A DNA stretch of 64,000 nt from Sphingomonas pokkalii (lineage in GTDB: Bacteria > Pseudomonadota > Alphaproteobacteria > Sphingomonadales > Sphingomonadaceae), in NCBI RefSeq assembly GCF_003096275.1, contig NZ_QENQ01000001.1:819703-883702 (forward strand). The letters run 5' to 3'. Of the stretch, positions 15,114 to 25,063 are shown piece by piece. The position numbers and the translations under genes were made by a program. The notes beneath the pieces are model-generated. The model made no database searches. It was not told where the DNA came from and saw only the letters and a program-made list of their open reading frames with translations. Each line of letters opens with the position of its first letter. Positions within the stretch are counted from its first letter, which is position 1.

Positions 15114-18100
15114 TCAGAACGCCAGGCGGACGCCGCCGCGAGCGGCTGCGCGGTGGTCCGCATCGCCGCTTTCGCCCGACAGCACGGCGAACAGCGCCAG
15201 CCTGGGCGATAGCACGACATCGGCGCCCAGCTTGGCCGTGGCAAGCAAGGAGGCTCGGGTCGCGCCTTCCCCGAGCAGGGCGATATCGCCGCCAGCGAGA
15301 CCGGCGGCCGCGTAGGGCACGCGACCGCGAATCTGGTAGCGCGCGCCAAGCGTCAGATAGGGCCGGATCGACCCCGCAGCGCCGGCCTGCGCGGCACCGG
15401 CGAAGGTGATGCCGCCATCGACGAACACGGCGGTGTCGCGCCGCTTCGCCACGGTCAGCGCGAGCGGGCTTTCGCCCTGCTCGACGGCCGCCTCGCGGGT
15501 GGTGCGGATCGCCGTCGCGCCGATTGCCGGCCGCAGCGACCAGCCGCCGGACAACCGCAGTTGCGTGTCGATGCTGGCATCCGCCGTCCAGCCCCGCAGA
15601 TCATAGCGGCCGTCGGCGCTGCCCACCGGCAGCACGCGGCGGGTGTCCGCCTGCGCGCCGTCATAGGCGATCGTCGCCTTGAGGCCGACGCCCCGATAGC
15701 GCACACGCCCATGCACCCCGGCCACAACGCCGTCCGCATTCGTCCGGGCGCCCAGATCGGCGAGGGTCTGCCGGCTATTCATATAGCCGCCAAAGGCGCC
15801 GACCGACCATCGGGTATCGCCGAAGCCGATGCCCGCCAGGAAGCCATAGCCGTTGGTCGTGGTGCGCGCCACGCCCCCGGTGGGATCGCCCTCAAGCGTC
15901 CGCGTACCGCCCAGCGCGCTCGCGAAGCTGAACAGCCCCGGCGTTTCGCGTACTGGCGCAAAGGCCTGTCCGCGCGCCGCATCGGCCAGCGTGAGGCCAT
16001 TCTCGATGCTGATCTGCCGGGTGGCGGCATAGGCTTGCGGCGTAATACGCACGAAGGCGGCGGCGTCGCTGGCGCCAGTACCTGTCAGCAGTTGCGGGGC
16101 CGCGGCGATCAGCGCCGGCGCCGCCCGTCCGCCCAGCAGCACGCCGTTGACATAGTCCAGGCTCTGCCGCGCCGCGCCGCTAAAGCCCGTGGCGGCAACG
16201 AAGGTCGACATCACACGGATGCGGCCTCCGCTCTGCGAGAACAGGCCGAAGCCTGCGCCGCCCGTCTGGATAGTGCTGAAGCTGCCGGAAATGCCGCCGC
16301 TCGCGGTGATCAGATCGAACAAGGTGCCGGGGGTGACATTGCCCGTCTGCACGATCTGCAACGTCGCGCCGTTCGCAATCGATACCGTGCCGTTGACGAC
16401 GAGCTTGTCCGATATGGTTGGGGTGATTTCGAACAGCGCGGTCGACGTGCCCGCCAGCGCGACATTGCCGTTCACCGTCATCGTTCCCGGCGAGGCGCCC
16501 GGGCTGAGCGTGCCCGCGACGGCGACATTGCCGTTCACCGTTCCGGCCGAGCCGAACGTTGCCCCGGTGGCAACCGTGATCGTGTTCGCCGCAATGGTCG
16601 AACCCGCCAGGCCCACCAGGCGGCCACCGTTCAACTGCACGTCGGCAAAGGCGGCGGTGCCGGAAAGCGTTGCGAAGCCGCCGCTCATTCGCAGCGCTTC
16701 GACATTCGCGACGTCGCCCAGCGCAATCGCCGCGCCGCTGGCGGTGCCGGCGATCTCCAGCCGGTCGTCGCCAGCACCGCCGTCGATCCGCGGATTGATT
16801 GCTCCATCCCGCAGCACCACGCGGTCGTTGCCCGCCCCCAGCGACAGCGCCCCCATGCTGCCACCATTTTCGACCAGATCGGCACCGTCGCTGAGTAACG
16901 TCGCGCCGGTGATGGTGCCGGTGTTGGTGAGCGTGATCGTGCTGCTGCCATTGGCGACGATCGCCGCCGCGCCCGTGCCGCTGGCGGCGATGCGGCCGGC
17001 ATTGTTCAGGGTGAGAACCGTGTCGCTTGCCAGGACTGCGACGGCGTTGGTGCCGGTGGCGGTGATCGATCCGCTGCTCTGGTTGGTGATGGTGCCGGTG
17101 GTCTTGGCGTCTTTCCCCGCCAAGTTGATGCCCAACGCGGCCATAGCGTTCTGAGCCGTCGACGTACCTGTTGCGGCGATGCTGCCGCTGTTCTGCACGG
17201 TGAACGTTATCACCTGATCGTCCGGGTCCATGCTGAGATTGACTCCGGTGGCGCTGCTTCCCGTTGCGACGACGGTACCGCTATTGTTCAGCGATACGGT
17301 GCCGGATGCACCCCGGTTACCGTCCACGTTCACGACCAGCCCCGTTGCGGCGACGTCGATGGCGTCGTTACGAATCGCGCCGCTGTTGGCGATCGTCACC
17401 GTGCCGGTGGCAGTCGTTTTGGCGAAGCGGGTATAGGCGAACAAGCCGCCCTCGATCGTGCCGCTGTTCGACGCGGCAAGCGCATCGACAGCACCCAGCA
17501 CAACGATGGGAGTGCCGCGATAGCCCATCGCGATGCGGCCGCTGTTGACGAAGGATAGCGCAGCATCGTTGTACACGGTCACGGCTGGACCGGTCAGGGC
17601 TGAACCGCCAATGGTGCCAGTGTTCGCCATCGCCGCAACCAAGCCGTAGACCGTACCCCCGATGGTTCCGGCATTGGTGAAGCTGGCGACCGGGCCCGTA
17701 TTGTCATCGCCGAACAGCGTGCTCCCGCCGGTCAGAGAAACCGATCCCGCGATTGCCGCACGGCTGATCACGCTGCCGTTCCCCATGACGGCAACGTCGG
17801 CGAAGGCGGTATCGACGCCGGTCAACGTCAGGATGGTGTCGCTGCCGAGCGCCGCCACCGCAGCGCTGGTAAAGCCGCTCGTCGGGGCGGGCCCGATCGC
17901 TACCGAACCGCTCGCCGCCAATGCGCGACCATAGGCGCTGTCGCTTGCCGTGATCTTCCCGCTGACGCCCGTCGTCTCCCCCGACTGCAGGAAGATCGAT
18001 CCATAGCCGAGATCGAGATTGCCGGTGAGCGTGCCGCCGTTCGAGAAATAGATCGACTGACTACCCAGGACGACATTGCCCTGGATGGCGCCGGCATTGT

Positions 18101-20858
18101 TCACCCGACCGGCATAAAGATTAATGGCGCCCTGCCCGAAGGTGCCGCCACTGGAGGCGATCGTACCGGCGTTGATGACGATTCCGCCATAATTGCCGGT
18201 GATCGCCGGGCCAGTCGTCTGGATCGTGCCGTTGTTGATGACCAGGCCCGCATCGAAGATCGCGTAGGAGTCGCGCGTGCCGGTCTGCACGATCGTGCCG
18301 TTGTTGGTGACCGACCGAACTCCGCTGGTGCCGTAACTGCCGTCGAGTTCAATGCGGCCGTTGTTGATCAGCGCATCGCCGCCGACCACGGCTGCGTTGT
18401 AGCTCGAGCCGCCGTTGGTGGCGGTATAGAGCGCGCGGATGGTGCCTTCATTGTCCAGCGTGTTCTTGCCGTACATCGACACCACGCCGTAGCCGCCGCC
18501 AAAATAATCGGTGATCGTGCTGGTAAGGGTGCCGCGATTGATCAATGTCAGGCCGTTGGTACCGCTGCTGGGCTGCAGGCTGGTGATAGCCGCAGCCCTG
18601 ACCACGCGCAGCGTGGTCGCATTGGTCGTCGTGACATTGGCGTTCAGGTCCACGATACCGCTGCCGGCTAGCACGAGCGTATTGTTCTGCGCGGTGGCGG
18701 CTGTCAGCGTGAGGGTCGCGCTGTCGACGAGTTCGTAGCCGGTGGTGGCGAAGGGACCTACCGCACCAATCACTGCGCTCTGCTGGCCCGACACGCGGTA
18801 GCGCAGCAGCGCGTCTATTCCAGTGACGGTGCCGGTAATGCCGGCGAAGCTGCCCGGGCCGGTATTGACCAGATCGGTCACCAGCGTGTCGCCTCTGCCA
18901 AGCGTGAGGTTGCCGTTCAGCACGCCGCCGGGCAGCGCGACATAGGTGTTGCTGGTGCTGTAGTAGGGAACGGTGCCGTTCGTCGGTAGGAAAGTGACGT
19001 CGCCGTTGATCGTTCCGGCGTTGAACACGCCACCGGCGTCGACCGTCGTGGAGCCATAGGGATCCTTGCCGGTGACGGCATAAGCGCCGCCGTTGATGAC
19101 CCCGCCCGCGAGGTTGTTGAGCACGCCGTAATAGCTGAGCCCAACGGCGGTGCCGGCGCCGGTTGCAGCGATCGTGCCGCTGTTGTTGAGCACATAGCCG
19201 ATGTCGACGCCATAGGTCGCGCCTTCGATCCGGCCGCTGTTGGTGGCGGTGTAATAGGTGTTTCCGTCGAGCACGGCGCCGACCCCGGCAGTGGAACGGA
19301 TCGTGCCGCTGTTGTCGAAGCCCTCGCCGAACAGCCGGACGGCGGTGTCGCGCGCCACGATCGTCCCGCTGTTGGAAATCGTGCCGGCGGTATTGATGCC
19401 GTTGCCGCTCGATTCGATGCGGCCGCTATTGGTGAGGTTCGACCTATTGAGGTCGAGCGCATAGTAGAAGGTGGGAACCGTCGCCTGGATGGTGCCCTTG
19501 TTGACCAGCGTGCCGCTGCTCAGCGTATAGGGTTGGACAAAGGCCTGATCATTGATCCGCAGGGCGGTTTCGTTGACGATCGTACCCGCTCCGGTGATTT
19601 CGAGGACGCCCGGCGCCACGAAGCCGTCGCCGAGCGTCAGCGTGGCGCCGGCACCCGGGGCGAGCCGCAGCCGCTGGAAGCTGCTTGGCAGGGTGACCGC
19701 GCTGGTGACGCGGACGTCGCTGGTTGGGGCCAGAACCACGCTGTTGGTGCCCATGCCGCCGTCGATCGTCCCGGTGACGCCGGTAACGAGCGTGGCGGTG
19801 CCGTCGTAGCGCGCATAGATCGTGTCGTTGCCGCTGCCGAAGGCAACGTTGCCGATGATCTGCCCCGCGGTAGAATCGACCGAGCTGCTGAAATAGCTTC
19901 CATATCCCTGGCTTGACGTGACGTCGCCCACGATCGTGCCGGTATTGACCAGCGTCAGCGCCGTCTCTGTCCCTATGGCGACACGGCCTGCGGTCGAGAT
20001 GCGCCCGTCTGCCAGGTTGGTGAGTTGGATGTGGTCGCCCTGGATGGCGGCGCCGCTGCCGGCGTTGGTGATTGTGCCGCTGTTGGTGACCGCTTGCAGC
20101 TGCGACAGCTGGTTGATCGTCGCGGCGGACGTGTTGGCGCGGATCGTGCCGCTGTTGGTCCAGTCTCCGAAACCGAGGCGGCTGTTATAGGTGGTCGTCT
20201 GATCGATGGCGGACCGGCTGTCGCCGTCGATCGTGCCGGCATTGACCAGCGTGCCGACACCGCCACTGATCGCGCCGATCGTTCCGCTCGCAGCGTTGGT
20301 GATCGACAGGAACCCGCCACGATCCGGGCGGATCGCCAGCAACGCGATGCCGCTGGTGCCGGTGATGCTGCCGGCATTGTCGATCGAGGCGAGCGCCGGA
20401 CTGTAGCTGTTGCCCGTTCCGTCGGCGACCACGCCGTTCACCCCGGATATCTGCGCGCCGGCCGCCACACTGATGGTCGCCAAGGTACCGTAAAAGTCAT
20501 AGGTGTTGGCGGAGGCTGGTCCCGGCTGGACGACGATACCGCTCTGCGAACCGCCATTGACGTGACCGATCACGTTGATAGTTGCCAGGCGTCGTTGGTA
20601 GCTATCCGGCACCGCCGGGATGTTCACGCGGAGCTGGCCGGTCGTCGCGCTATCCGCTACCACCACCGTGCTGCCGTTGGTGGTCACCACCAAGCCATCG
20701 GTGTCGTTGCCGCTACACGTCGTCGTCTCGCTGGCGACGGTTGGGTCGGGCGTGCACTGCGCATGTGCAGACGAAGTCGCGACGCCCAATGCCAGCACGC
20801 TCGTGCCGAGCACGTACGACAAGCGGCGGCTACGCCCCGCCGCAAAAGTCTTAATCAC
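15114..20858 (-). CDS. Large autotransporter with repetitive passenger domain
   Basis: This 1,914-residue type V secreted surface protein has an N-terminal signal peptide (MIKTFAAGRSRRLSYV... ending SSAHAQ), then about 1,400 residues of beta-helix-like repeats rich in N-x-G-T-I units, then a passenger-end segment and a C-terminal autotransporter barrel of about 280 residues ending GVRLAF. Such proteins are adhesins or biofilm factors. The GTG at 20858 was chosen because a run of nine G lies five bases upstream and acts as its ribosome-binding site; a TTG at 20882 would add eight residues. It lies on the same strand as, and downstream of, a GT2 glycosyltransferase that could modify it or a surface polysaccharide. 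Confidence 0.88.
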   Translation of the reverse strand: MIKTFAAGRSRRLSYVLGTSVLALGVATSSAHAQCTPDPTVASETTTCSGNDTDGLVVTTNGSTVVVADSATTGQLRVNIPAVPDSYQRRLATINVIGHVNGGSQSGIVVQPGPASANTYDFYGTLATISVAAGAQISGVNGVVADGTGNSYSPALASIDNAGSITGTSGIALLAIRPDRGGFLSITNAASGTIGAISGGVGTLVNAGTIDGDSRSAIDQTTTYNSRLGFGDWTNSGTIRANTSAATINQLSQLQAVTNSGTITNAGSGAAIQGDHIQLTNLADGRISTAGRVAIGTETALTLVNTGTIVGDVTSSQGYGSYFSSSVDSTAGQIIGNVAFGSGNDTIYARYDGTATLVTGVTGTIDGGMGTNSVVLAPTSDVRVTSAVTLPSSFQRLRLAPGAGATLTLGDGFVAPGVLEITGAGTIVNETALRINDQAFVQPYTLSSGTLVNKGTIQATVPTFYYALDLNRSNLTNSGRIESSGNGINTAGTISNSGTIVARDTAVRLFGEGFDNSGTIRSTAGVGAVLDGNTYYTATNSGRIEGATYGVDIGYVLNNSGTIAATGAGTAVGLSYYGVLNNLAGGVINGGAYAVTGKDPYGSTTVDAGGVFNAGTINGDVTFLPTNGTVPYYSTSNTYVALPGGVLNGNLTLGRGDTLVTDLVNTGPGSFAGITGTVTGIDALLRYRVSGQQSAVIGAVGPFATTGYELVDSATLTLTAATAQNNTLVLAGSGIVDLNANVTTTNATTLRVVRAAAITSLQPSSGTNGLTLINRGTLTSTITDYFGGGYGVVSMYGKNTLDNEGTIRALYTATNGGSSYNAAVVGGDALINNGRIELDGSYGTSGVRSVTNNGTIVQTGTRDSYAIFDAGLVINNGTIQTTGPAITGNYGGIVINAGTIASSGGTFGQGAINLYAGRVNNAGAIQGNVVLGSQSIYFSNGGTLTGNLDLGYGSIFLQSGETTGVSGKITASDSAYGRALAASGSVAIGPAPTSGFTSAAVAALGSDTILTLTGVDTAFADVAVMGNGSVISRAAIAGSVSLTGGSTLFGDDNTGPVASFTNAGTIGGTVYGLVAAMANTGTIGGSALTGPAVTVYNDAALSFVNSGRIAMGYRGTPIVVLGAVDALAASNSGTIEGGLFAYTRFAKTTATGTVTIANSGAIRNDAIDVAATGLVVNVDGNRGASGTVSLNNSGTVVATGSSATGVNLSMDPDDQVITFTVQNSGSIAATGTSTAQNAMAALGINLAGKDAKTTGTITNQSSGSITATGTNAVAVLASDTVLTLNNAGRIAASGTGAAAIVANGSSTITLTNTGTITGATLLSDGADLVENGGSMGALSLGAGNDRVVLRDGAINPRIDGGAGDDRLEIAGTASGAAIALGDVANVEALRMSGGFATLSGTAAFADVQLNGGRLVGLAGSTIAANTITVATGATFGSAGTVNGNVAVAGTLSPGASPGTMTVNGNVALAGTSTALFEITPTISDKLVVNGTVSIANGATLQIVQTGNVTPGTLFDLITASGGISGSFSTIQTGGAGFGLFSQSGGRIRVMSTFVAATGFSGAARQSLDYVNGVLLGGRAAPALIAAAPQLLTGTGASDAAAFVRITPQAYAATRQISIENGLTLADAARGQAFAPVRETPGLFSFASALGGTRTLEGDPTGGVARTTTNGYGFLAGIGFGDTRWSVGAFGGYMNSRQTLADLGARTNADGVVAGVHGRVRYRGVGLKATIAYDGAQADTRRVLPVGSADGRYDLRGWTADASIDTQLRLSGGWSLRPAIGATAIRTTREAAVEQGESPLALTVAKRRDTAVFVDGGITFAGAAQAGAAGSIRPYLTLGARYQIRGRVPYAAAGLAGGDIALLGEGATRASLLATAKLGADVVLSPRLALFAVLSGESGDADHRAAARGGVRLAF

Positions 20859-20863
20859 GAAAT

Positions 20864-20872
20864 CCCCCCCCC
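20864..20872 (-). repeat. Nine-G homopolymer serving as ribosome-binding site
   Basis: Nine consecutive C on the plus strand (nine G on the coding strand) lie five bases upstream of the GTG start of the autotransporter. Homopolymer tracts in front of surface genes can change length by polymerase slippage. Confidence 0.6.
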
Positions 20873-20950
20873 AGTAGGTCAATCAGCTGGTCGGCTTTCT
20901 CTTGAAACAGCGACTGCATCTTGTCCAGCGCACTGGCGCCGATCGGTGCC

Positions 20951-22573
20951 TTACAGTCCGACGACAAAGGTTTCGCTGTAGCGGCTTAGTTCGGGATGAT
21001 GGAACGGGTCGAGATAGGTCAGTGTCCCCCAGCGTCGCTGAAGAGCCGACATTTCCCGCGCCAGCCGCGCAGCGCCGGCCGGATCCCGATCGAATCCGCG
21101 CGACACCGATTCATGGTGGAGAAGCTGCGCGCGGGGTTCGTACAGCGATTGCCAGCCGCGCCGGTTCAGCCGCATGCACAGATCGACATCGTTGAACGCG
21201 ACGGGAAATTCCTGCTCGTCGAAGCCGCCGACCGCAAGGAAGCGGTCCCGCTGCACGACCATCGCAGCCGCGGTTACCGCAGAAACGAATTGCGGCAGGG
21301 CGTGGCGATGAAAATAGCCTTCCCCTTCCGGCCGCACCAGCCGATGCGCATGGGCAGCACCACCGCAAATACCCAGTACGACACCCGCGTGCTGGATGCG
21401 GCCATCGGGATAGTGAAGCTGCGCGCCGACCGCGCCCACCTCGTCGCGCAGCGCTTGAACGACAAGATGCTGAAGCCAGTTCGGTGCGAGAATCTCGATA
21501 TCGTTGTTCAGCAGGCACAGCATCGTTCCGCGCGTTTCCCGCACGGCGCGGTTATTGATGGCCGAATAGTTGAACGGCCCGGGATGGTGGAGCACGCGTA
21601 CCCCGTCGCACGCGATTGCGGCCAGAAAGGCGTGCGTGTCGGGATCGTCGCTGTCATTGTCGACGAGGATGACGTCGATGTCGGGATACGCCGTCCGCGA
21701 CAGGCCTTCCAGGCAGGTCTTCAGCAGATCGTGTCGGTTGCGTGTGGGGATCACGACCGAAACGGGCGGCATTTCGCGGACGCTGCCGACGATTGGCGCC
21801 GGTCGGCACGGTGCCGGCCGGGCGTGTCGGTGGTGCAGGATCCGGGGCAGGTGGGACGCCCCGCCGCCGGCCAGAGCCGCCCGAACCAGGCCGGCCGCCC
21901 AGTCGCCGTCGAGGCACAAGCGGTCGACCGCCGCCGGATCCAGCCGAAGGACACAGGCACCGGTCAGAAAGTCGAAATGTTCAAAAAGCTCCGCGTTCCA
22001 CTGTGGCTTGAAATGCGGGCTGCGACGTTTCCCCGCGCGGGTCACAAGATCGTCGTCTGCATACAGGACGCCGGCCGCACAGGCGGGAATCGCCGCACGA
22101 TAGGCCGCGACAGCGCCGTCGGCGAGCCGATCGCCGGCCATGATCGGCAGCAACCAGGGCTGCGCTTCCCAGGCGATCTCTCGCAAGGCATGCGCGACCG
22201 TTGGATGTCGCGCGTCTCCCACCACGTAATAGGGGATTCCTTCCGCACGGAGACTGCCCACTGTCCGGCGCAGCGCGTCTGCCTCCCCCCGCGCGTCGAC
22301 CAGCGCTACGATCGCAACCTTTTCCGATGCCGACGGCACAGGAGGCGGAAGCGCACGGCGGCGTAGCAGCCACAGGCGATAGGCATTTGGCGAGCGGCTG
22401 AGCAGCATCGAAAAGCGCGCCTTGGAGCGGACGCGTTTGCCCCTGATCCGCCACCAGGTTGCTGCCGCATAGGCGGCGGGCGCGATACGGAACGCATCCA
22501 GATGCACCCGCAGGGTGGCAGTTGCGAGCGCCAGCTTGCGCCCGAGAAACCGCTCTTTCGATCGATACGTCAC
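20951..22573 (-). CDS. GT2-family glycosyltransferase
   Basis: The 540-residue protein has a C-terminal family 2 glycosyltransferase domain (about residues 270-500): VSVVIPTRNRHDLL, DVILVDNDSDD, the metal/nucleotide segment LLNNDIE and the acceptor-side FNDVDLCMRL. The first 260 residues are a variable region with a second, degenerate GT-like stretch (LYADDDLVTRAG), as in O-antigen and rhamnan-type transferases. The start is GTG. It lies divergent to a polysaccharide-export gene and just upstream of the autotransporter, so it probably works in surface polysaccharide or glycoprotein synthesis. Donor and acceptor are unknown. Confidence 0.85.
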   Translation of the reverse strand: MTYRSKERFLGRKLALATATLRVHLDAFRIAPAAYAAATWWRIRGKRVRSKARFSMLLSRSPNAYRLWLLRRRALPPPVPSASEKVAIVALVDARGEADALRRTVGSLRAEGIPYYVVGDARHPTVAHALREIAWEAQPWLLPIMAGDRLADGAVAAYRAAIPACAAGVLYADDDLVTRAGKRRSPHFKPQWNAELFEHFDFLTGACVLRLDPAAVDRLCLDGDWAAGLVRAALAGGGASHLPRILHHRHARPAPCRPAPIVGSVREMPPVSVVIPTRNRHDLLKTCLEGLSRTAYPDIDVILVDNDSDDPDTHAFLAAIACDGVRVLHHPGPFNYSAINNRAVRETRGTMLCLLNNDIEILAPNWLQHLVVQALRDEVGAVGAQLHYPDGRIQHAGVVLGICGGAAHAHRLVRPEGEGYFHRHALPQFVSAVTAAAMVVQRDRFLAVGGFDEQEFPVAFNDVDLCMRLNRRGWQSLYEPRAQLLHHESVSRGFDRDPAGAARLAREMSALQRRWGTLTYLDPFHHPELSRYSETFVVGL

Positions 22574-22732
22574 CTTGTGGCGATAGCAGCTTGCCTTTCG
22601 CAGGCAACCGGATTGCGCTGCTGCGTGCCGTTACCCATAAGCGGGCGATCGGCGGTGCCGGCGCTTGTGGCATTTCGTTCGTCGGTGCTAAGGCGCCGCG
22701 CGGGGCGTCGGGCAGCAGAGTTTGGTATCGAA

Positions 22733-23875
22733 ATGCAGATCAAGAGTGCCGTTGGTTTCCTACTGCTTTCGAGTCTGGCAGGTTGTGCCACGCTTCCGAA
22801 GAGCGGGCCTACAAGAACCCAGCTCGAAAAATCGGTGGCAACGCCGCCGGAGGGGCTGCCGATGACGGTAGTCGAAGTCCGCTCCGCGGCCGATATCCCC
22901 GCCGCGTCGAACCCGCGCCAATCGGCCGAACTGGCCGAGGCGACGATTGCCCCGACCGATCTGATCGGCCCCGGCGACGTTCTGGATATCAACATCTACG
23001 AAGCCGGCGTGACCCTGTTCGCCGGCGGCTCGGGTGCCGCGGCGATGCCGGGGCAGGCCTTGCTGGCGGGCACGCCGGGCGCGCAGGTGCAGAAGCTGCC
23101 ACCCAGCCGCGTCAACGATGCCGGCGACATCAGCATTCCCTATGCCGGAACGCTTCATGTGCAGGGGCGCACGGTTACCGATGTGCAACTGATGATCCAG
23201 CGGGCGCTGCGCCGCCTGTCGCAGAACCCGCAGGTTCTGGTGACGATCGCCCAGCCGCTCACCAATACGGTGATCGTCGGCGGGGAGGTCGCGCGGCCGG
23301 GCCGGATGCTGCTGCAAACCAACCGCGAGACGCTCACCGATGTCGTCGCGCTGGCGGGCGGCTATCGCGGCAATGCGCGCGACCTGGCCCTGCGGGTGAC
23401 CCGCGGCGGCAATACCGTGGACTACCGGCTGGAGGATCTGATCGATAACCCCGCGCTGGATGTGCGGGCTGCACCGGGCGATCGGTTCATGCTGGTCAGT
23501 GCGCCGCGATCCTTCTCGGTGCTCGGTGCATCGGGACGGGTGCAGCAACTGCCCTTTCCCCGTTCGAGCGTGACGCTTGCCGAAGCGATCGCCACCGCGG
23601 GCGGTGTGGACGTGAACTATGGCGACCCGGCCGCGCTTTTCCTGTTCCGGTATGCGCGCGACGGGAAGGGCGAAGAAGCACCCGTCATCTATCATCTCAA
23701 CATGATGACCGCCGGCTCGTACTTCCTGGCCCAGAAATTCACCATGCGCGATGGCGACGTGCTGTATTTCGGTAACGCCGCGGCCAATCAGCCGGCCCGG
23801 ATGTTCCAGCTGATCAGCCAGTTGTTCACGCCGCTGGTAACGGTGACGGCTGCGGCCCAGACCTTGAAGAACTGA
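22733..23875 (+). CDS. Polysaccharide export lipoprotein (Wza/GumB-type)
   Basis: This 380-residue outer-membrane polysaccharide export protein begins MQIKSAVGFLLLSSLAGC, a lipoprotein signal with the lipobox Cys at residue 18. A Poly_export domain (about 75-200) and SLBB domains (about 200-340) follow, and the C-terminal end is hydrophobic. Family members form the outer-membrane channel for exopolysaccharide. An upstream extension of the frame to 22502 lacks signal-peptide character. The gene is divergent from the GT2 gene with a 159-bp gap; the inner-membrane copolymerase and Wzy partners are not in the window. Confidence 0.87.
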   Translation: MQIKSAVGFLLLSSLAGCATLPKSGPTRTQLEKSVATPPEGLPMTVVEVRSAADIPAASNPRQSAELAEATIAPTDLIGPGDVLDINIYEAGVTLFAGGSGAAAMPGQALLAGTPGAQVQKLPPSRVNDAGDISIPYAGTLHVQGRTVTDVQLMIQRALRRLSQNPQVLVTIAQPLTNTVIVGGEVARPGRMLLQTNRETLTDVVALAGGYRGNARDLALRVTRGGNTVDYRLEDLIDNPALDVRAAPGDRFMLVSAPRSFSVLGASGRVQQLPFPRSSVTLAEAIATAGGVDVNYGDPAALFLFRYARDGKGEEAPVIYHLNMMTAGSYFLAQKFTMRDGDVLYFGNAAANQPARMFQLISQLFTPLVTVTAAAQTLKN

Positions 23876-23914
23876 TCGAAAAAGGGGAGCGCCCACGCTG
23901 GACGGTGGCGCCGA

Positions 23915-25063
23915 TCAGGCCCAGCCGCCGCCCATCGTACCGCCAGGAATCCCCGGCGCCGGGAGTGTTTCTACCAGTCCCTGCAGGCCGAAGCGGTCGA
24001 GGCCGATCGTCATCAGCGACAAGGTGCCTCGGAGCTGATCGGCAGTGATGTCACGGGTGATGAACACCAGCCGTGTCCGCCGGTCGTCGGAAGGCCAATC
24101 CTCCAGTTCGACGGGTGGATGGAACAGGTGCTGCACGCCGTGGACGACCACCGGCTTGGTATGGTCGCGCAGGTGCACGATGCCCTTCACCCGCAGGATA
24201 TCCGCGCCTTTCAGGCTGGTGAGAATGTCGATCCAGCGTTCGAACGCTTCGGCGCGGAGCGGCGTGTCGAAGGTCAGGCAGGTTGCTCGGATGCGATCGT
24301 CGTGGCGATTGATGTCGTGGTGATGCGCATGGTGCCCGTGATCGGCATGGTCATGCCCATGGCCCCCGTCATAGGCCTCTGCATTCAGCCAGCGGCGTAC
24401 GTCGTTGCTCTTGGTCTCGGGGTTGTAAAGGCCGGCATCGAACAGGCGTTCGGGATCGGCCGCTCCCTGCAGCACCGGCAGGACCGGTGCGGCCGGGTTG
24501 ATCGCCCGCAGCCGCGCCTCGATCGCCCGTTGCCCATCGCTGGATAGCAGATCCGTCTTGGTCAGCACGATGCGATCGGCCACGGCCGCCTGGCGCACCG
24601 CTTCCTCCTGGGTGTCCATCGTCGCCATGCCATTGACAGCATCGACCGTGGTGACCACGCCGTCGAGGCGGTAGAGAGTCTGCAGCTGCGGATCGGCCAT
24701 CAGCGTGTGCAGGATCGGCGCGGGATCGGCGAGGCCGGTGGTTTCGATCACAACGCGATCGAACCAGCAACGGCCTTCCCGCGCGAAACGCCAGGGGGCG
24801 TCGCGCAAGGTCGCGCGCAGATCGCCCCGAATCGTGCAGCAGAGGCAGCCGCCCATCATCTCCACCACCATGTCCTCGTTCGATCGCGCGATCAGATCAT
24901 GGTCGAGGCTGACCGCGCCGAACTCGTTGATGATCACCAGCGCGCGGCGCAGCTCCGGCCTCCGCACCAGATGGTTGAGGAGCGTGGTCTTGCCGCTGCC
25001 TAGAAAACCGGTGAGCACGCTGACCGGAATTCGCGCCTGCGGGCCCGCGGTCAGTGCGCGCAT
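23915..25063 (-). CDS. CobW/COG0523 GTP-binding metallochaperone
   Basis: The 382-residue G3E GTPase has Walker [10 protein letters not shown] (19-27), the metal-binding CLCC (73-76), a TKTD nucleotide motif (168-171), a His-rich stretch (about 235-254) and a CobW C-terminal domain. Proteins of this type deliver zinc to client enzymes when zinc is scarce. The ATG at 25063 lies inside the end of the DUF1826 gene (13-base overlap), so both are expressed together. A much longer upstream frame to 25528 is a shadow of the DUF1826 gene. Candidate Zur-like sites lie upstream of the pair. Confidence 0.88.
   Translation of the reverse strand: MRALTAGPQARIPVSVLTGFLGSGKTTLLNHLVRRPELRRALVIINEFGAVSLDHDLIARSNEDMVVEMMGGCLCCTIRGDLRATLRDAPWRFAREGRCWFDRVVIETTGLADPAPILHTLMADPQLQTLYRLDGVVTTVDAVNGMATMDTQEEAVRQAAVADRIVLTKTDLLSSDGQRAIEARLRAINPAAPVLPVLQGAADPERLFDAGLYNPETKSNDVRRWLNAEAYDGGHGHDHADHGHHAHHHDINRHDDRIRATCLTFDTPLRAEAFERWIDILTSLKGADILRVKGIVHLRDHTKPVVVHGVQHLFHPPVELEDWPSDDRRTRLVFITRDITADQLRGTLSLMTIGLDRFGLQGLVETLPAPGIPGGTMGGGWA

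Noticed and set aside
15561..16898. 445-residue plus-strand open frame inside the autotransporter
   Set aside because: It is antisense to the barrel and repeat region, Arg/Ala-rich with no family features.
15114..20858. Possible CRISPR or tandem DNA repeat array
   Set aside because: Repeats are degenerate and in frame, encoding passenger-domain units; no regular spacers are seen.
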